From CAYXVB01 sp964467785 (GTDB lineage: Bacteria; Bdellovibrionota; UBA1018): 8,196 nucleotides of DNA. Location of the stretch: assembly GCA_964467785.1 (NCBI GenBank), contig CAYXVB010000162.1, forward strand, positions 1-8,196, written 5' to 3'. The notes beneath the pieces are model-generated. The model was not told the DNA's origin. It did no database searches and saw only the letters and a list, made by a program, of their open reading frames with translations. A program made the position numbers and the translations under genes. Below, one piece after another: positions 1 through 6,096 of this stretch. Every line of letters starts with the position of its first letter. The stretch's first letter is position 1.

Positions 1-624
1 TTTATTAAGTTGGCCGAGCATTACGTGGAAGGCTCCCGGAACCTCACTGACACGGAACAAGCCGCCATCACTGCCGCGATCGAGAAAATTTATGGCGCCT
101 CGGACGGCGTCAAGATCAAGGACGCATTTCACATGAAGCGCGATGGAGGCGGCTCAGGCGATCTCGAGCGATTCCGCGTCCTCGTCAAATTCGACTCCGA
201 AACGGGCATCGACTCCAAACGCCAGATCATTGAGCTCAAACGACTGGTAAACCCCGGACTCGAGCCTGTAGCGAGCGGTCCGATTCCATCCGCTTCTCAA
301 CGAATCGCCCAATCCTTGCGGCTCGCTTTCGGCACCGACGCTTCCCGACTCTACGCGGTCGATTCCGTGCTCGACATGGACATGTTTTTCCGGCCTCGGT
401 GGGACGGCAATATCGGGATAACGATCGCGGAATTCGGAAAGACGGATCAGAAGAGCATTCTAGCCTATGAAGCCTGGACCCTCGGGCAGCTCCATCGCCG
501 CTCCGCTGACAAAATGCAGGCTTACACGGACGCATTGGGCCGCGTTCCGGATTCCGCGCTGATCGACGCGGCGGACTTTGTCACCGGAGAACTGGACACC
601 GCCTACAAGCTTCTCAAAAATTAG
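1..624 (+). CDS. DUF2252-like protein, C-terminal part (5' end outside the window)
   Basis: The frame is open from the first base, with no stop before the TTG at 10, so this is most likely the last 207 residues of a longer protein. The visible part resembles the C-terminal half of DUF2252 proteins, a family of unknown biochemical role with a distant kinase-like (aminoglycoside phosphotransferase) relationship. What suggests this is the order of elements: a Gly-rich GGGSGDLERFRVLVKF strand pair, a strand with a Lys (IIELKRLVNP), a helix with SQRIAQSLRLAFG, the aromatic segment DMDMFFRPRWDG, and a closing helix YEAWTLGQLHRRSADKMQAY, which matches the 'LARAHARSGD' helix of the family. There is no signal peptide or membrane segment in the visible part. 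It ends 20 bases before the convergent phosphoesterase gene. The family assignment comes from remembered motifs and is moderate at best; that the frame is coding is more certain. Confidence 0.55.
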   Translation, partial: FIKLAEHYVEGSRNLTDTEQAAITAAIEKIYGASDGVKIKDAFHMKRDGGGSGDLERFRVLVKFDSETGIDSKRQIIELKRLVNPGLEPVASGPIPSASQRIAQSLRLAFGTDASRLYAVDSVLDMDMFFRPRWDGNIGITIAEFGKTDQKSILAYEAWTLGQLHRRSADKMQAYTDALGRVPDSALIDAADFVTGELDTAYKLLKN

Positions 625-644
625 TGCTCGATCAGCAGATCCGC

Positions 645-1493
645 TCAACGACCCCAGATCCCGTCGACGGCTACTGCGGTGCGATCCTGGCGCCCCAGAT
701 CCCCCAGGCCGAAGCCTAGCTCCAACGTGCGCAGGATCGAATAGGTGTCATAACGGATGTCGGAGCGCGATGCCGGCTTGACCGAGTCGCCGTAAAACAC
801 AGTATAAATGCGCTGCGACCCCACGCCTTCGTCAAACATCACGATCCATAAGACATCCGGCGAGGCGCCTGGTCCGCTCATCCAAGGGAGAAAGGTCGCC
901 GCCAGATAACGATCAGCGAACTGGACGCCGGTATCATGACCGTCGTTCTTGACGTCGGGAGTATAGAAGGAAAAATCAGGTAGCGTCCCGGCCCGGAAAT
1001 CCTCGAAGAACTCGGCGGCCCCAACCACCCTCGCGCAGCGCGCGGGATTCAGAGTCACGTTGGTAAAGCTCAAAAACGGCACATGCCGGCGGGCGTAGGC
1101 GCCAAAGGTCGCTTTTCGAAAGCAATTGCCGGGATAGCCTTCGGCATAGGCTTTCCAGCTCTTGCCCGATTCCTCGAGGAGGTCGCCGAGATGGCGTCCG
1201 GGAAGATCCAGGATCCCGTCGTGCAATTGCCCGAAAGTGCTGCCCGCGATCAGCGCGAGGTAATTGGGCTGCGAAGGATGCGCCACCGCAACCATCTGAG
1301 TGAGCTGCCCTCCGGCGGCCGCGAGGCGGGCAAAAGTGGGCTGGGCCATCGCCCTTTCGTAATCCGTGTTCTCAAAGAGAATGACCACGACCTTTTTGAA
1401 GGCCGGCACCTCTGCCTGGGCTCCTTGGACGGCGAAGCCTTGGACCAGTTGAGCGGCGACAAAAAGGGGCAAAATTCCTGCAAGGCGCTTCAT
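645..1493 (-). CDS. Secreted phosphoesterase (PF04185, acid phosphatase / phospholipase C-like)
   Basis: This 282-residue protein starts at an ATG and opens with a Sec signal peptide (MKRLAGILPL...GAQA, cleavage likely after Ala27), so it should act in the periplasm or outside the cell. The mature part carries the hallmarks of the phosphoesterase family in the alkaline phosphatase superfamily: VVVILFENTDY with Glu41-Asn42 as metal and phosphate ligands, AHPSQPNY at 71-78, TPDVKNDGHDTG at 178-189, WIVMFDEG with Asp221-Glu222, and a closing YDTYSILRTLE at 248-258. The likely reaction is hydrolysis of phosphate mono- or diesters; the substrate cannot be read from sequence. At about 255 mature residues it is short for the family, and the residue after Asp-Glu is Gly, where AcpA-type enzymes have His. 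It lies 69 bases downstream of the BON gene on the same strand, so co-transcription is possible. No strong ribosome binding site is seen; an AGG lies about 11 bases before the ATG. Confidence 0.88.
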   Translation of the reverse strand: MKRLAGILPLFVAAQLVQGFAVQGAQAEVPAFKKVVVILFENTDYERAMAQPTFARLAAAGGQLTQMVAVAHPSQPNYLALIAGSTFGQLHDGILDLPGRHLGDLLEESGKSWKAYAEGYPGNCFRKATFGAYARRHVPFLSFTNVTLNPARCARVVGAAEFFEDFRAGTLPDFSFYTPDVKNDGHDTGVQFADRYLAATFLPWMSGPGASPDVLWIVMFDEGVGSQRIYTVFYGDSVKPASRSDIRYDTYSILRTLELGFGLGDLGRQDRTAVAVDGIWGR

Positions 1494-1562
1494 GGGGCGG
1501 TGGTACCTGAGGGCGGGGCTTTCTACAATGTCTAAAAAATCCGAGCGAGTCCCGGGGCACAG

Positions 1563-2408
1563 TCAGGGGCCGCCGACTCGGAGAGGTTCTCCGTCTTCCC
1601 GCACCTCCCGCACGCCGCGAATTTGCGCCGCGAGCGAATAGACCAACGCACGCCGTTCCTGATCGGGCACGACGCCAGCCAGGACGACCACCCCGTCTCG
1701 GACACGCACCTGAATGACTGCGGTTTCAAGATCTTGCCGCCCCTCAATTCGGCCTCGAAGTTCCTCCTCCATCCGGGAATCCTCCCGCGGCACCGCGGGC
1801 GAGGCGTCCAGTCGGTTGTCGACGGCGCGGATCCAGCCCACTCTCCTCACTGCGCGTTCGGCGACCTTGCGGGCCTCGAGGTGGTAGGCGCGGCCCTCGA
1901 GGACCAGTGTGCCCGTGCCGCCGTCATATCGCGTCCGCACCCGGTCCACGAAAGCGCCCGGCTCGGCGGCCAAGGCCAGGCGCACGCAGCGATCGATGTC
2001 CCCCGCTCGTACGGAGCTTGACTCGGCCTTGCGACAAAAGAGCGGAAGCGCAGTTCCGGGCGCGGACTCCTGCCGGGCCTTTTCGCCCACGAGGCGACTC
2101 GCGCGGATCAGATCCCCCCCGCTCACCGAGCGCACTCGCAGCGAACCATCCGGCCCCTGTCCGATTCGAAGATCGTAGACATCCACGCCTGGATCCGCAA
2201 AGAGCGTCTCGAGCACCCGGGCTCTTTTCCCTGCATGGGAGGGCGGCAGAGTCTCCGTGCGATCGACCCCAGGCGGACGCGGATCGGCCGGCCCCCACTC
2301 CGGCAACGGCGTTTCAGGCGCCCGGGGTATGGAGGCCTGGACACTGGGGATGCCCGCCAGCGCTCCGACTATCGACAGTAAAGCCAGGAGAGGCGCGAGA
2401 TCTTTCAC
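1563..2408 (-). CDS. Periplasmic protein with two BON domains
   Basis: This 281-residue protein begins at a GTG that overlaps the stop of the upstream gene in the sequence GTGA, a layout typical of translational coupling. Residues 1-25 form a signal peptide (MKDLAPLLALLSIVGALAGI, likely cut after VQA), so the protein should be periplasmic or bound to the envelope. Residues 28-60 are Pro-rich and probably disordered. Residues 65-130 form a region I do not recognise, with a single Cys at 125. Two BON domains follow, at about 137-205 (DRCVRLALAAEP...GTLVLEGRAYHLEARKVAERAV...IRAVDNRL) and 210-275 (LRGRIEGR...VRDGVVVLAGVVPDQERRALVYSLAAQIRGVREV). Each has the beta-alpha-beta pattern with the central 'V.L.G.V' strand. 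BON domains bind phospholipid or outer-membrane surfaces, as in OsmY. A role in envelope integrity is an inference. Only Cys125 and Cys141 are present, so a single disulfide is conceivable. Confidence 0.85.
   Translation of the reverse strand: MKDLAPLLALLSIVGALAGIPSVQASIPRAPETPLPEWGPADPRPPGVDRTETLPPSHAGKRARVLETLFADPGVDVYDLRIGQGPDGSLRVRSVSGGDLIRASRLVGEKARQESAPGTALPLFCRKAESSSVRAGDIDRCVRLALAAEPGAFVDRVRTRYDGGTGTLVLEGRAYHLEARKVAERAVRRVGWIRAVDNRLDASPAVPREDSRMEEELRGRIEGRQDLETAVIQVRVRDGVVVLAGVVPDQERRALVYSLAAQIRGVREVREDGEPLRVGGP
2405..2408 (-). other. GTGA stop/start overlap, likely translational coupling
   Basis: On the minus strand the four bases GTGA contain both the TGA stop of the small exported protein and the GTG start of the BON protein. 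The overlap supports the GTG start and indicates that both genes are on one transcript. Confidence 0.75.
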
Positions 2409-2875
2409 TCAGGGATCTCCGCGGGCTGACTCCCCGACTCCTGCGCCGCCTGGCGCAGCGCGAATCTCCGGCCTAGCGCGCGCCGCAAGTCCGACAGATC
2501 CGAGCGCACGGCGCCGCTGCAGCAGAGATCATCGATCGCCTTCGAGTTGAACTGCACATAGCTGATCAGCGAGATCTGACGTCGCGCGGTGAAGCCCGCT
2601 TGCCTCACTCCGTCGACCTTGAGGCGCGCTCCGCGCGGCAGGACCCGCGCATAGGGCTTGGCTTCGCTCATCCGCAGCTTACAGCGAAGAGTGGACGACT
2701 CACCGAGCCCCACTTCCCAGGCATTGGCCGGAATCAGCACGGGCTCGAGCGCCTCGATCCAGCTGCCCTGGGCGAGCTCGCGGATGAGCGGAGGTTGCGC
2801 GAGCGCTCGCGGAAAGCCCAACACGAACGCGAACGCGACGCCGCAGCACCAAGCCCGGGCAAGCGTGCGCGCCAC
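2405..2875 (-). CDS. Small exported protein of unknown function, upstream partner of the BON gene
   Basis: I do not recognise this protein. From the GTG chosen here it has 156 residues and begins with a good Sec signal peptide (VARTLARAW...GFPRALA, cleavage likely after Ala26). The mature part contains LIRELAQGSWIEALEPVLIPANAW, a strand-rich stretch (STLRCKLRMSEAKPYARVLPRGARLKVDG), then ISLISYVQFNSKAIDDLCCSG and a basic helix DLRRALGRRFAL. Mature Cys65, Cys118 and Cys119 could form a disulfide. Longer starts exist in frame, an ATG at 2929 and a TTG at 2947, but they would put 18 to 24 extra polar residues before the signal peptide. None of the starts has a well-placed ribosome site: the GGAG before the GTG is only one base away. 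Its stop overlaps the GTG of the two-BON gene, so the two proteins are probably made together and act in the same compartment. Confidence 0.68.
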   Translation of the reverse strand: MARTLARAWCCGVAFAFVLGFPRALAQPPLIRELAQGSWIEALEPVLIPANAWEVGLGESSTLRCKLRMSEAKPYARVLPRGARLKVDGVRQAGFTARRQISLISYVQFNSKAIDDLCCSGAVRSDLSDLRRALGRRFALRQAAQESGSQPAEIPE

Positions 2876-2991
2876 GCTCCATTCATGAGACGATATTGGA
2901 TCGGACGACAAGGGTTCGGGTCGCGACATCGGACCGCACGCATTCAAGAACAGTGCGAGCTGCCGGCTTCCCTCTTGCAGTCTCGATTCGA
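2876..2991. promoter_or_regulatory. Divergent intergenic region between the exported-protein cluster and egtBD
   Basis: With the starts chosen here, 116 bases separate the leftward exported-protein genes from the rightward egtBD pair, so promoters for both should lie here. I see no convincing -35/-10 pair on either strand and no clear ribosome site before the egtB ATG at 2992. If the leftward gene starts at 2929 or 2947, the region shrinks to about 45-60 bases. The call rests on gene orientation alone. Confidence 0.4.
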
Positions 2992-4392
2992 ATGCGCTTG
3001 CGCAACGCGATCACCGACTCAGTCCTGCCCGAACCCGAGCGCTGGAAAGAACGCTTCGAGGAAGTGCGACGTCGCACGCGCGCGATCTGCGCGCCGCTCC
3101 TTCCGGAGGAGTTCCAGCTCCAGTCGATGCCCGACGTGAGTCCGCCCAAATGGCACCTCGGTCACACGACTTGGTTCTTCGAGACTTTTGTCCTGATGCC
3201 GTACCTGGACGATTACCGCGTGTATCACCCGCGTTTTGCCTATCTATTTAACTCGTATTACGAAGGCGCCGGCGATTTCCTGCCCAAGCCCCAACGCGGC
3301 CTGATGGCGCGGCCCTCGATCGAGGAGGTGCTCGAATACCGCGGCCACGTCGACGCGGCGATGGAGCGCCTGATTCCGAGGATCACCGCCCCGGAGCGAG
3401 CCGAGACGCTTCAACGCGCGCTTTCTCTCCTCGAAACGGGCCTCAACCACGAGGAGCAGCATCAGGAACTGCTCCTGATGGATATCAAACACAACGGCTG
3501 GGCAAGTCCACTGCGCTCGTATTACACGCCTCCGCCGTTCGTCCCGACGGCTTTCGGCCTGGTGGTCCCTTTGGATTCGTCCCTGAACCCAGACGTCAGC
3601 GAAAGAGCGGACCTAGAAGCGAGTGAAGAGACGGGCGAAGCGGCGAGCGCTGACCTGGATCTCCTGGGTGGACCGCCGGAGTCCGAAAACGAGGAATCCA
3701 CCGGAACCCCCGACTGGCTCTCGGTGGACGGTGGACTTCGTTGGATCGGGCATGACGGCGGCGAAGGATTTGCCTTCGACAACGAGACCCCGCGCCACCG
3801 CGTCTGGCTGGATCCCTTCGAGATCAGTCCGGCGCCCGTGACGAACGCTGAATACATTCGTTTTATTGAGGACGGCGGTTACGAAGACCCCTCCTACTGG
3901 CTGAGCGACGGATGGCGGATCTGCCAGAACCGGGGCTGGCGCGCGCCGCTTTATTGGGAGCGCGATGGATCGCGCTGGCAGGTGATGACCTGGGGCGGGA
4001 TGAGCCCGCCGCTGCCCGATGCGCCGGTTTGCCACGTGAGTTACTACGAAGCCTACGCCTACGCGCGTTGGCGCAAAGCGCGCCTTCCCACCGAGGCGGA
4101 GTGGGAGGTCGCCGCTTCGCAAGACACGCAAAGCGCCGAAGGCCCCTGGGGCCAGTGGCTCTCCGTCTGGGAATGGACCTCGAGCCCCTACGTCGCCTAC
4201 CCCGGCTATCGGCCCTACTCGGGCCTGCTCTCCGAGTACAACAGCAAGTTCATGTGCGACCAGTGGGTGCTCCGGGGCGCCTCGATGGCGACGCCTCCAG
4301 GCCACGCGCGCCTGACCTACCGCAACTTCTATCCGGCCTGCAGTCGCTGGCAGTTCAGTGGTTTCCGGCTTGCAAAGTCCCTGTCCGCATGA
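2992..4392 (+). CDS. egtB: Ergothioneine biosynthesis sulfoxide synthase EgtB
   Basis: EgtB is a cytosolic non-heme iron enzyme that uses oxygen to join hercynine to a thiol (gamma-glutamylcysteine or cysteine), giving a sulfoxide. This 466-residue protein has the two expected domains. Residues 1-197 form the DinB-like helical domain with KWHLGHTTWFFE and the HEEQHQE motif; His58, His153 and His157 match the three iron ligands. Residues 241-463 form the formylglycine-generating-enzyme-like domain (PRHRVWLDPFEISPAPVTNAEY, RLPTEAEWE, WEWTSSPY, VLRGAS, QFSGFRLA). Between them, residues 198-240 form an acidic, probably flexible linker. In the C-terminal RNFYP segment the positions that hold Asp416 and Arg420 in mycobacterial EgtB appear to be Tyr447 and Ser451, which argues against gamma-glutamylcysteine as substrate. 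The ATG was chosen because the conserved helix WKERFEEVRRRT begins soon after it; the frame is open further back to a TTG at 2896. The stop overlaps the egtD start. Confidence 0.93.
   Translation: MRLRNAITDSVLPEPERWKERFEEVRRRTRAICAPLLPEEFQLQSMPDVSPPKWHLGHTTWFFETFVLMPYLDDYRVYHPRFAYLFNSYYEGAGDFLPKPQRGLMARPSIEEVLEYRGHVDAAMERLIPRITAPERAETLQRALSLLETGLNHEEQHQELLLMDIKHNGWASPLRSYYTPPPFVPTAFGLVVPLDSSLNPDVSERADLEASEETGEAASADLDLLGGPPESENEESTGTPDWLSVDGGLRWIGHDGGEGFAFDNETPRHRVWLDPFEISPAPVTNAEYIRFIEDGGYEDPSYWLSDGWRICQNRGWRAPLYWERDGSRWQVMTWGGMSPPLPDAPVCHVSYYEAYAYARWRKARLPTEAEWEVAASQDTQSAEGPWGQWLSVWEWTSSPYVAYPGYRPYSGLLSEYNSKFMCDQWVLRGASMATPPGHARLTYRNFYPACSRWQFSGFRLAKSLSA
4389..4392 (+). other. ATGA overlap joining egtB and egtD
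   Basis: The egtD start codon (ATG at 4389-4391) overlaps the egtB stop (TGA at 4390-4392). This fixes the egtD start and indicates a coupled two-gene operon. The frame of egtD stays open far upstream inside egtB, but that extension does not resemble EgtD and is a shadow of egtB. Confidence 0.85.
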
Positions 4393-5423
4393 GGCAGCTT
4401 CGCACGCCGGTTTCCGTCCTGGATTTTTTTCCCCGCGAGGAGAGTTTTCTCGACGCCGCCCTGAGCGGACTGATGTCGAGCCCCAAACGCATCTCCCCCA
4501 AGTTCCTTTACGACTCGTTCGGATCGGAGCTGTTCGAGCAGATCTGCGAGTTGCCGGAGTACTACCCGACCCGCACAGAGCACCAGATCCTCGCGACCCA
4601 CGGCCAGGAGATCGGACGCCTGGTCGGGCCCGAATGCCTGCTGATCGAGTACGGGAGCGGGTCGAGTCGCAAGACCCGCGTCCTATTGGAACAATGGAAG
4701 GACGTCGCGGGCTACGTCCCGATCGACATCTCGCGCGATCATCTCCGCGCCTCCGCCGAGAGCCTGATGGTGGAGTACCCGCACTTGCGCATACTTCCGA
4801 TCTGCGCGGACTACAGTCTTCCTTTGAATATCGATCCGGCCAGTTTGCCCACCTCGGCACGCCGAGTGGGCCTCTTTCTGGGCTCCACGATCGGCAATTT
4901 CGAGCCCTACGAGGCGCGCAACTTCCTTGCGCACGCGAGGACGCTGCTCGGGCGCGAAGGCAAGCTGCTGATCGGCTTCGACCTGATGAAAGACCGCGCG
5001 GTGATCGAGCGGGCCTACAACGACTCGCTTCAGATCACGGCGGCCTTCAACCTCAACGTCCTGGTGCGGATGAACCGCGAGCTACAGGCGGACTTCCAGC
5101 CCGAGAACTTCCGGCACCATGCCTGGCTGAACGACCGGTTGGACGCGGTTTCGGGGCTCATCGGCGGCCCGCGCGACGCGCTGGCACTCACTCGCGGCGG
5201 AGAGTTCGCGCGGATCGAGATGAGCCTGGTGAGCCTGCGCGAGCAGACGGTCTCGGTGAGCCACGAGCGGATCCGCTTCCGGCTGGACGAGCCGCTGCAC
5301 ACGGAAAACTCTTACAAATACACGTTCGAAGGCTTTGAGCGCATCGCGCGGCCCGCCGGCTGGGAATTCGACCAGGTCTGGACGGATCCGTTGCGGTACT
5401 TCGCCGTCGCCCTGCTGAGGTGA
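4389..5423 (+). CDS. egtD: L-histidine N-alpha-methyltransferase EgtD
   Basis: EgtD transfers three methyl groups from S-adenosylmethionine to the amino group of histidine, giving hercynine, the substrate of EgtB. At 344 residues it is close to the usual length of about 320. The family pattern runs end to end: SPKFLYDSFGSELFEQICELPEYYPTRTE at 36-64, the SAM-binding loop IEYGSGSSRKT at 86-96, PIDIS with Asp113, CADY with Asp141, the GSTIGNF motif at 165-171 with Asn170, GFDLMKD at 196-202, an FNLN segment near 220, and HTENSYKYTFEGF at 304-316. Tyr41, Tyr59, Asn170, Glu306 and Ser308 fit the residues that hold the histidine substrate and tune trimethylation in the mycobacterial enzyme. All expected motifs are intact, so it should be active. 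It is coupled to egtB through ATGA. No egtA, egtC or egtE is present in this window. Confidence 0.95.
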   Translation: MRQLRTPVSVLDFFPREESFLDAALSGLMSSPKRISPKFLYDSFGSELFEQICELPEYYPTRTEHQILATHGQEIGRLVGPECLLIEYGSGSSRKTRVLLEQWKDVAGYVPIDISRDHLRASAESLMVEYPHLRILPICADYSLPLNIDPASLPTSARRVGLFLGSTIGNFEPYEARNFLAHARTLLGREGKLLIGFDLMKDRAVIERAYNDSLQITAAFNLNVLVRMNRELQADFQPENFRHHAWLNDRLDAVSGLIGGPRDALALTRGGEFARIEMSLVSLREQTVSVSHERIRFRLDEPLHTENSYKYTFEGFERIARPAGWEFDQVWTDPLRYFAVALLR

Positions 5424-5449
5424 AAAGCGCTCCGGCCACTTTCTATGGT
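5421..5449 (+). promoter_or_regulatory. Weak promoter candidate before the DUF486 gene
   Basis: TATGGT at 5444-5449 resembles a -10 box, with TGAAAA at 5421-5426 as a weak -35 at 17 bases spacing. A transcript started here would begin almost at the GTG at 5455, or just before the ATG at 5464, so the message would be nearly leaderless, which fits the absence of a ribosome binding site. Single promoter matches of this quality are common by chance. Confidence 0.25.
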
Positions 5450-5463
5450 ACCCTGTGCGCACG

Positions 5464-5832
5464 ATGCACACATTTCTCTCAAGCCCCGCCGGAACGATCC
5501 TGAAATCCATTGGCTTGCTCACGCTCAGCAACGTTTTCATGACCTTCGCCTGGTATGGCCACCTGCGATTCAAAAGCCAGGCCCTCTGGCTGGTGATCTT
5601 GGCATCCTGGGGCATCGCATTCTTCGAATATTGCCTACAGGTCCCCGCCAATCGAATCGGATCAAGCGCACTGAGCGCACCTCAGCTCAAGGTCATTCAA
5701 GAGGTCATCACCTTCGTGGTCTTTGGCGTCTTCAGCGCGCTCTATCTCAAGCAGCGCCCGACCGGGTATGACGCCGCGGCATTCGGGCTGATCCTGACGG
5801 GAATCGCGGTCAGCTTGTTCCAGCCGCGCTAA
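5464..5832 (+). CDS. DUF486 (DMT_6) family small membrane protein
   Basis: This 122-residue protein belongs to DUF486, a family of short proteins related to the drug/metabolite transporter superfamily. Four membrane helices are visible at about residues 12-32, 40-60, 80-97 and 103-120. The family motifs are intact: FMTFAWYGHL at 25-34, FFEYCLQVPANRIG at 53-66 and LKVIQEVITFVVF at 75-87. Like other four-helix members it probably works as a dimer in the inner membrane; no substrate is established. The ATG at 5464 gives a typical length; an in-frame GTG at 5455 would add three residues. Neither has a clear Shine-Dalgarno sequence. It follows egtD by 40 bases on the same strand. Co-transcription is possible, and export or uptake of a pathway metabolite is conceivable, but nothing in the sequence shows it. 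Confidence 0.9.
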   Translation: MHTFLSSPAGTILKSIGLLTLSNVFMTFAWYGHLRFKSQALWLVILASWGIAFFEYCLQVPANRIGSSALSAPQLKVIQEVITFVVFGVFSALYLKQRPTGYDAAAFGLILTGIAVSLFQPR

Positions 5833-5902
5833 AGGCCCCTCCGAGCCGCAAAGACGTTGCCGGACTCCATTCATTGATCATTCTTTTGGCAATCGCCAGC
5901 AT

Positions 5903-5918
5903 CTTTGACAGTTCAAAG
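5903..5918. promoter_or_regulatory. Inverted repeat CTTTGA-CAGT-TCAAAG
   Basis: Two perfect 6-base arms are separated by four bases. The repeat contains TTGACA at 5905-5910, identical to the consensus -35 box, but no good -10 lies 16-18 bases beyond it. The repeat could be a regulator binding site, given that a longer palindrome begins 12 bases further on. It is short enough to be chance. Confidence 0.35.
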
Positions 5919-5929
5919 CGCCCGGACTG

Positions 5930-5957
5930 CTGTCCAAGACTTGGACAGTTGTCCAAG
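5930..5957. promoter_or_regulatory. Perfect 19-base palindrome plus a third half-site, operator candidate
   Basis: CTGTCCAAG at 5930-5938 and CTTGGACAG at 5940-5948 are perfect 9-base inverted arms around a single central A. A third direct copy of TGTCCAAG follows at 5950-5957. This looks like a dimeric regulator's operator with an additional half-site. It lies about 140-165 bases before the lipoprotein start at 6097 and about 100 bases after the DUF486 stop. With a one-base gap it cannot fold as an ordinary RNA hairpin, and no T-run follows, so a terminator is unlikely. I do not recognise the regulator. Confidence 0.5.
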
Positions 5958-6086
5958 GATCGATCGGATCTCCTTCGACTTTTTCAGTGAGCGATACTCT
6001 CACCTAAATAACGCACCGCTTCTTGCAGCAACCTTCCTGACGCCAGTTTATTCCACCATCGTTCGACTTCATCCATTGAGCAGGCC

Positions 6087-6093
6087 AGGGGGG
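6087..6093 (+). promoter_or_regulatory. Ribosome binding site fixing the lipoprotein start
   Basis: AGGGGGG ends three bases before the ATG at 6097 (C, T, T between). It is the clearest Shine-Dalgarno-like sequence in the window and selects 6097 over upstream starts in the same frame. The lipobox 32 residues later supports the same choice. Confidence 0.65.
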
Positions 6094-6096
6094 CTT

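Larger units (their letters stand above)
5833..6096. other. 264-base non-coding stretch before the lipoprotein locus
   Basis: A weak reading frame runs through the right-hand part from 5905, but its translation (start MTVQSARTAVQDLDSC) looks random. The well-placed ribosome site before 6097 marks the true start. The stretch holds two inverted repeats, described separately, and no clear terminator for the DUF486 gene. I could not find a convincing -10 box; TAAATA at 6005-6010 is the best A/T-rich candidate and lacks a good -35. Confidence 0.5.

Noticed and set aside
1534..1581. A possible minus-strand terminator: CGAGTC and GACTCG arms followed by CTCGGATTTTTT.
   Set aside because: The loop is about 23 bases, the stem is only six pairs, several bases separate it from the T-run, and its first arm lies inside the BON gene. 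The T-run alone is not enough.
1907..2476. Several long plus-strand frames opposite the BON gene.
   Set aside because: They are shadows of the minus-strand gene, with Arg/Pro/Ala-rich translations and no recognisable domain.
3912..4388. A 159-residue extension upstream of EgtD in the same frame.
   Set aside because: It overlaps the conserved FGE-like domain of EgtB, has low-complexity composition, and the ATGA overlap marks the real egtD start.
3613..4860. A 415-codon open frame on the minus strand across egtB and egtD.
   Set aside because: It is antisense to two clearly recognised genes, its translation is rich in Arg, Ser, Pro and Gly as expected of a GC-rich shadow frame, and no domain is visible.
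5905..5910. TTGACA as the -35 box of a sigma-70 promoter.
   Set aside because: No acceptable -10 lies 16-18 bases downstream; the hexamer is part of an inverted repeat.
5905..6096. An extended N-terminus of the lipoprotein, starting at 5905.
   Set aside because: The extra 64 residues look random, would bury the lipoprotein signal, and overlap the palindromes; a strong ribosome site supports 6097.
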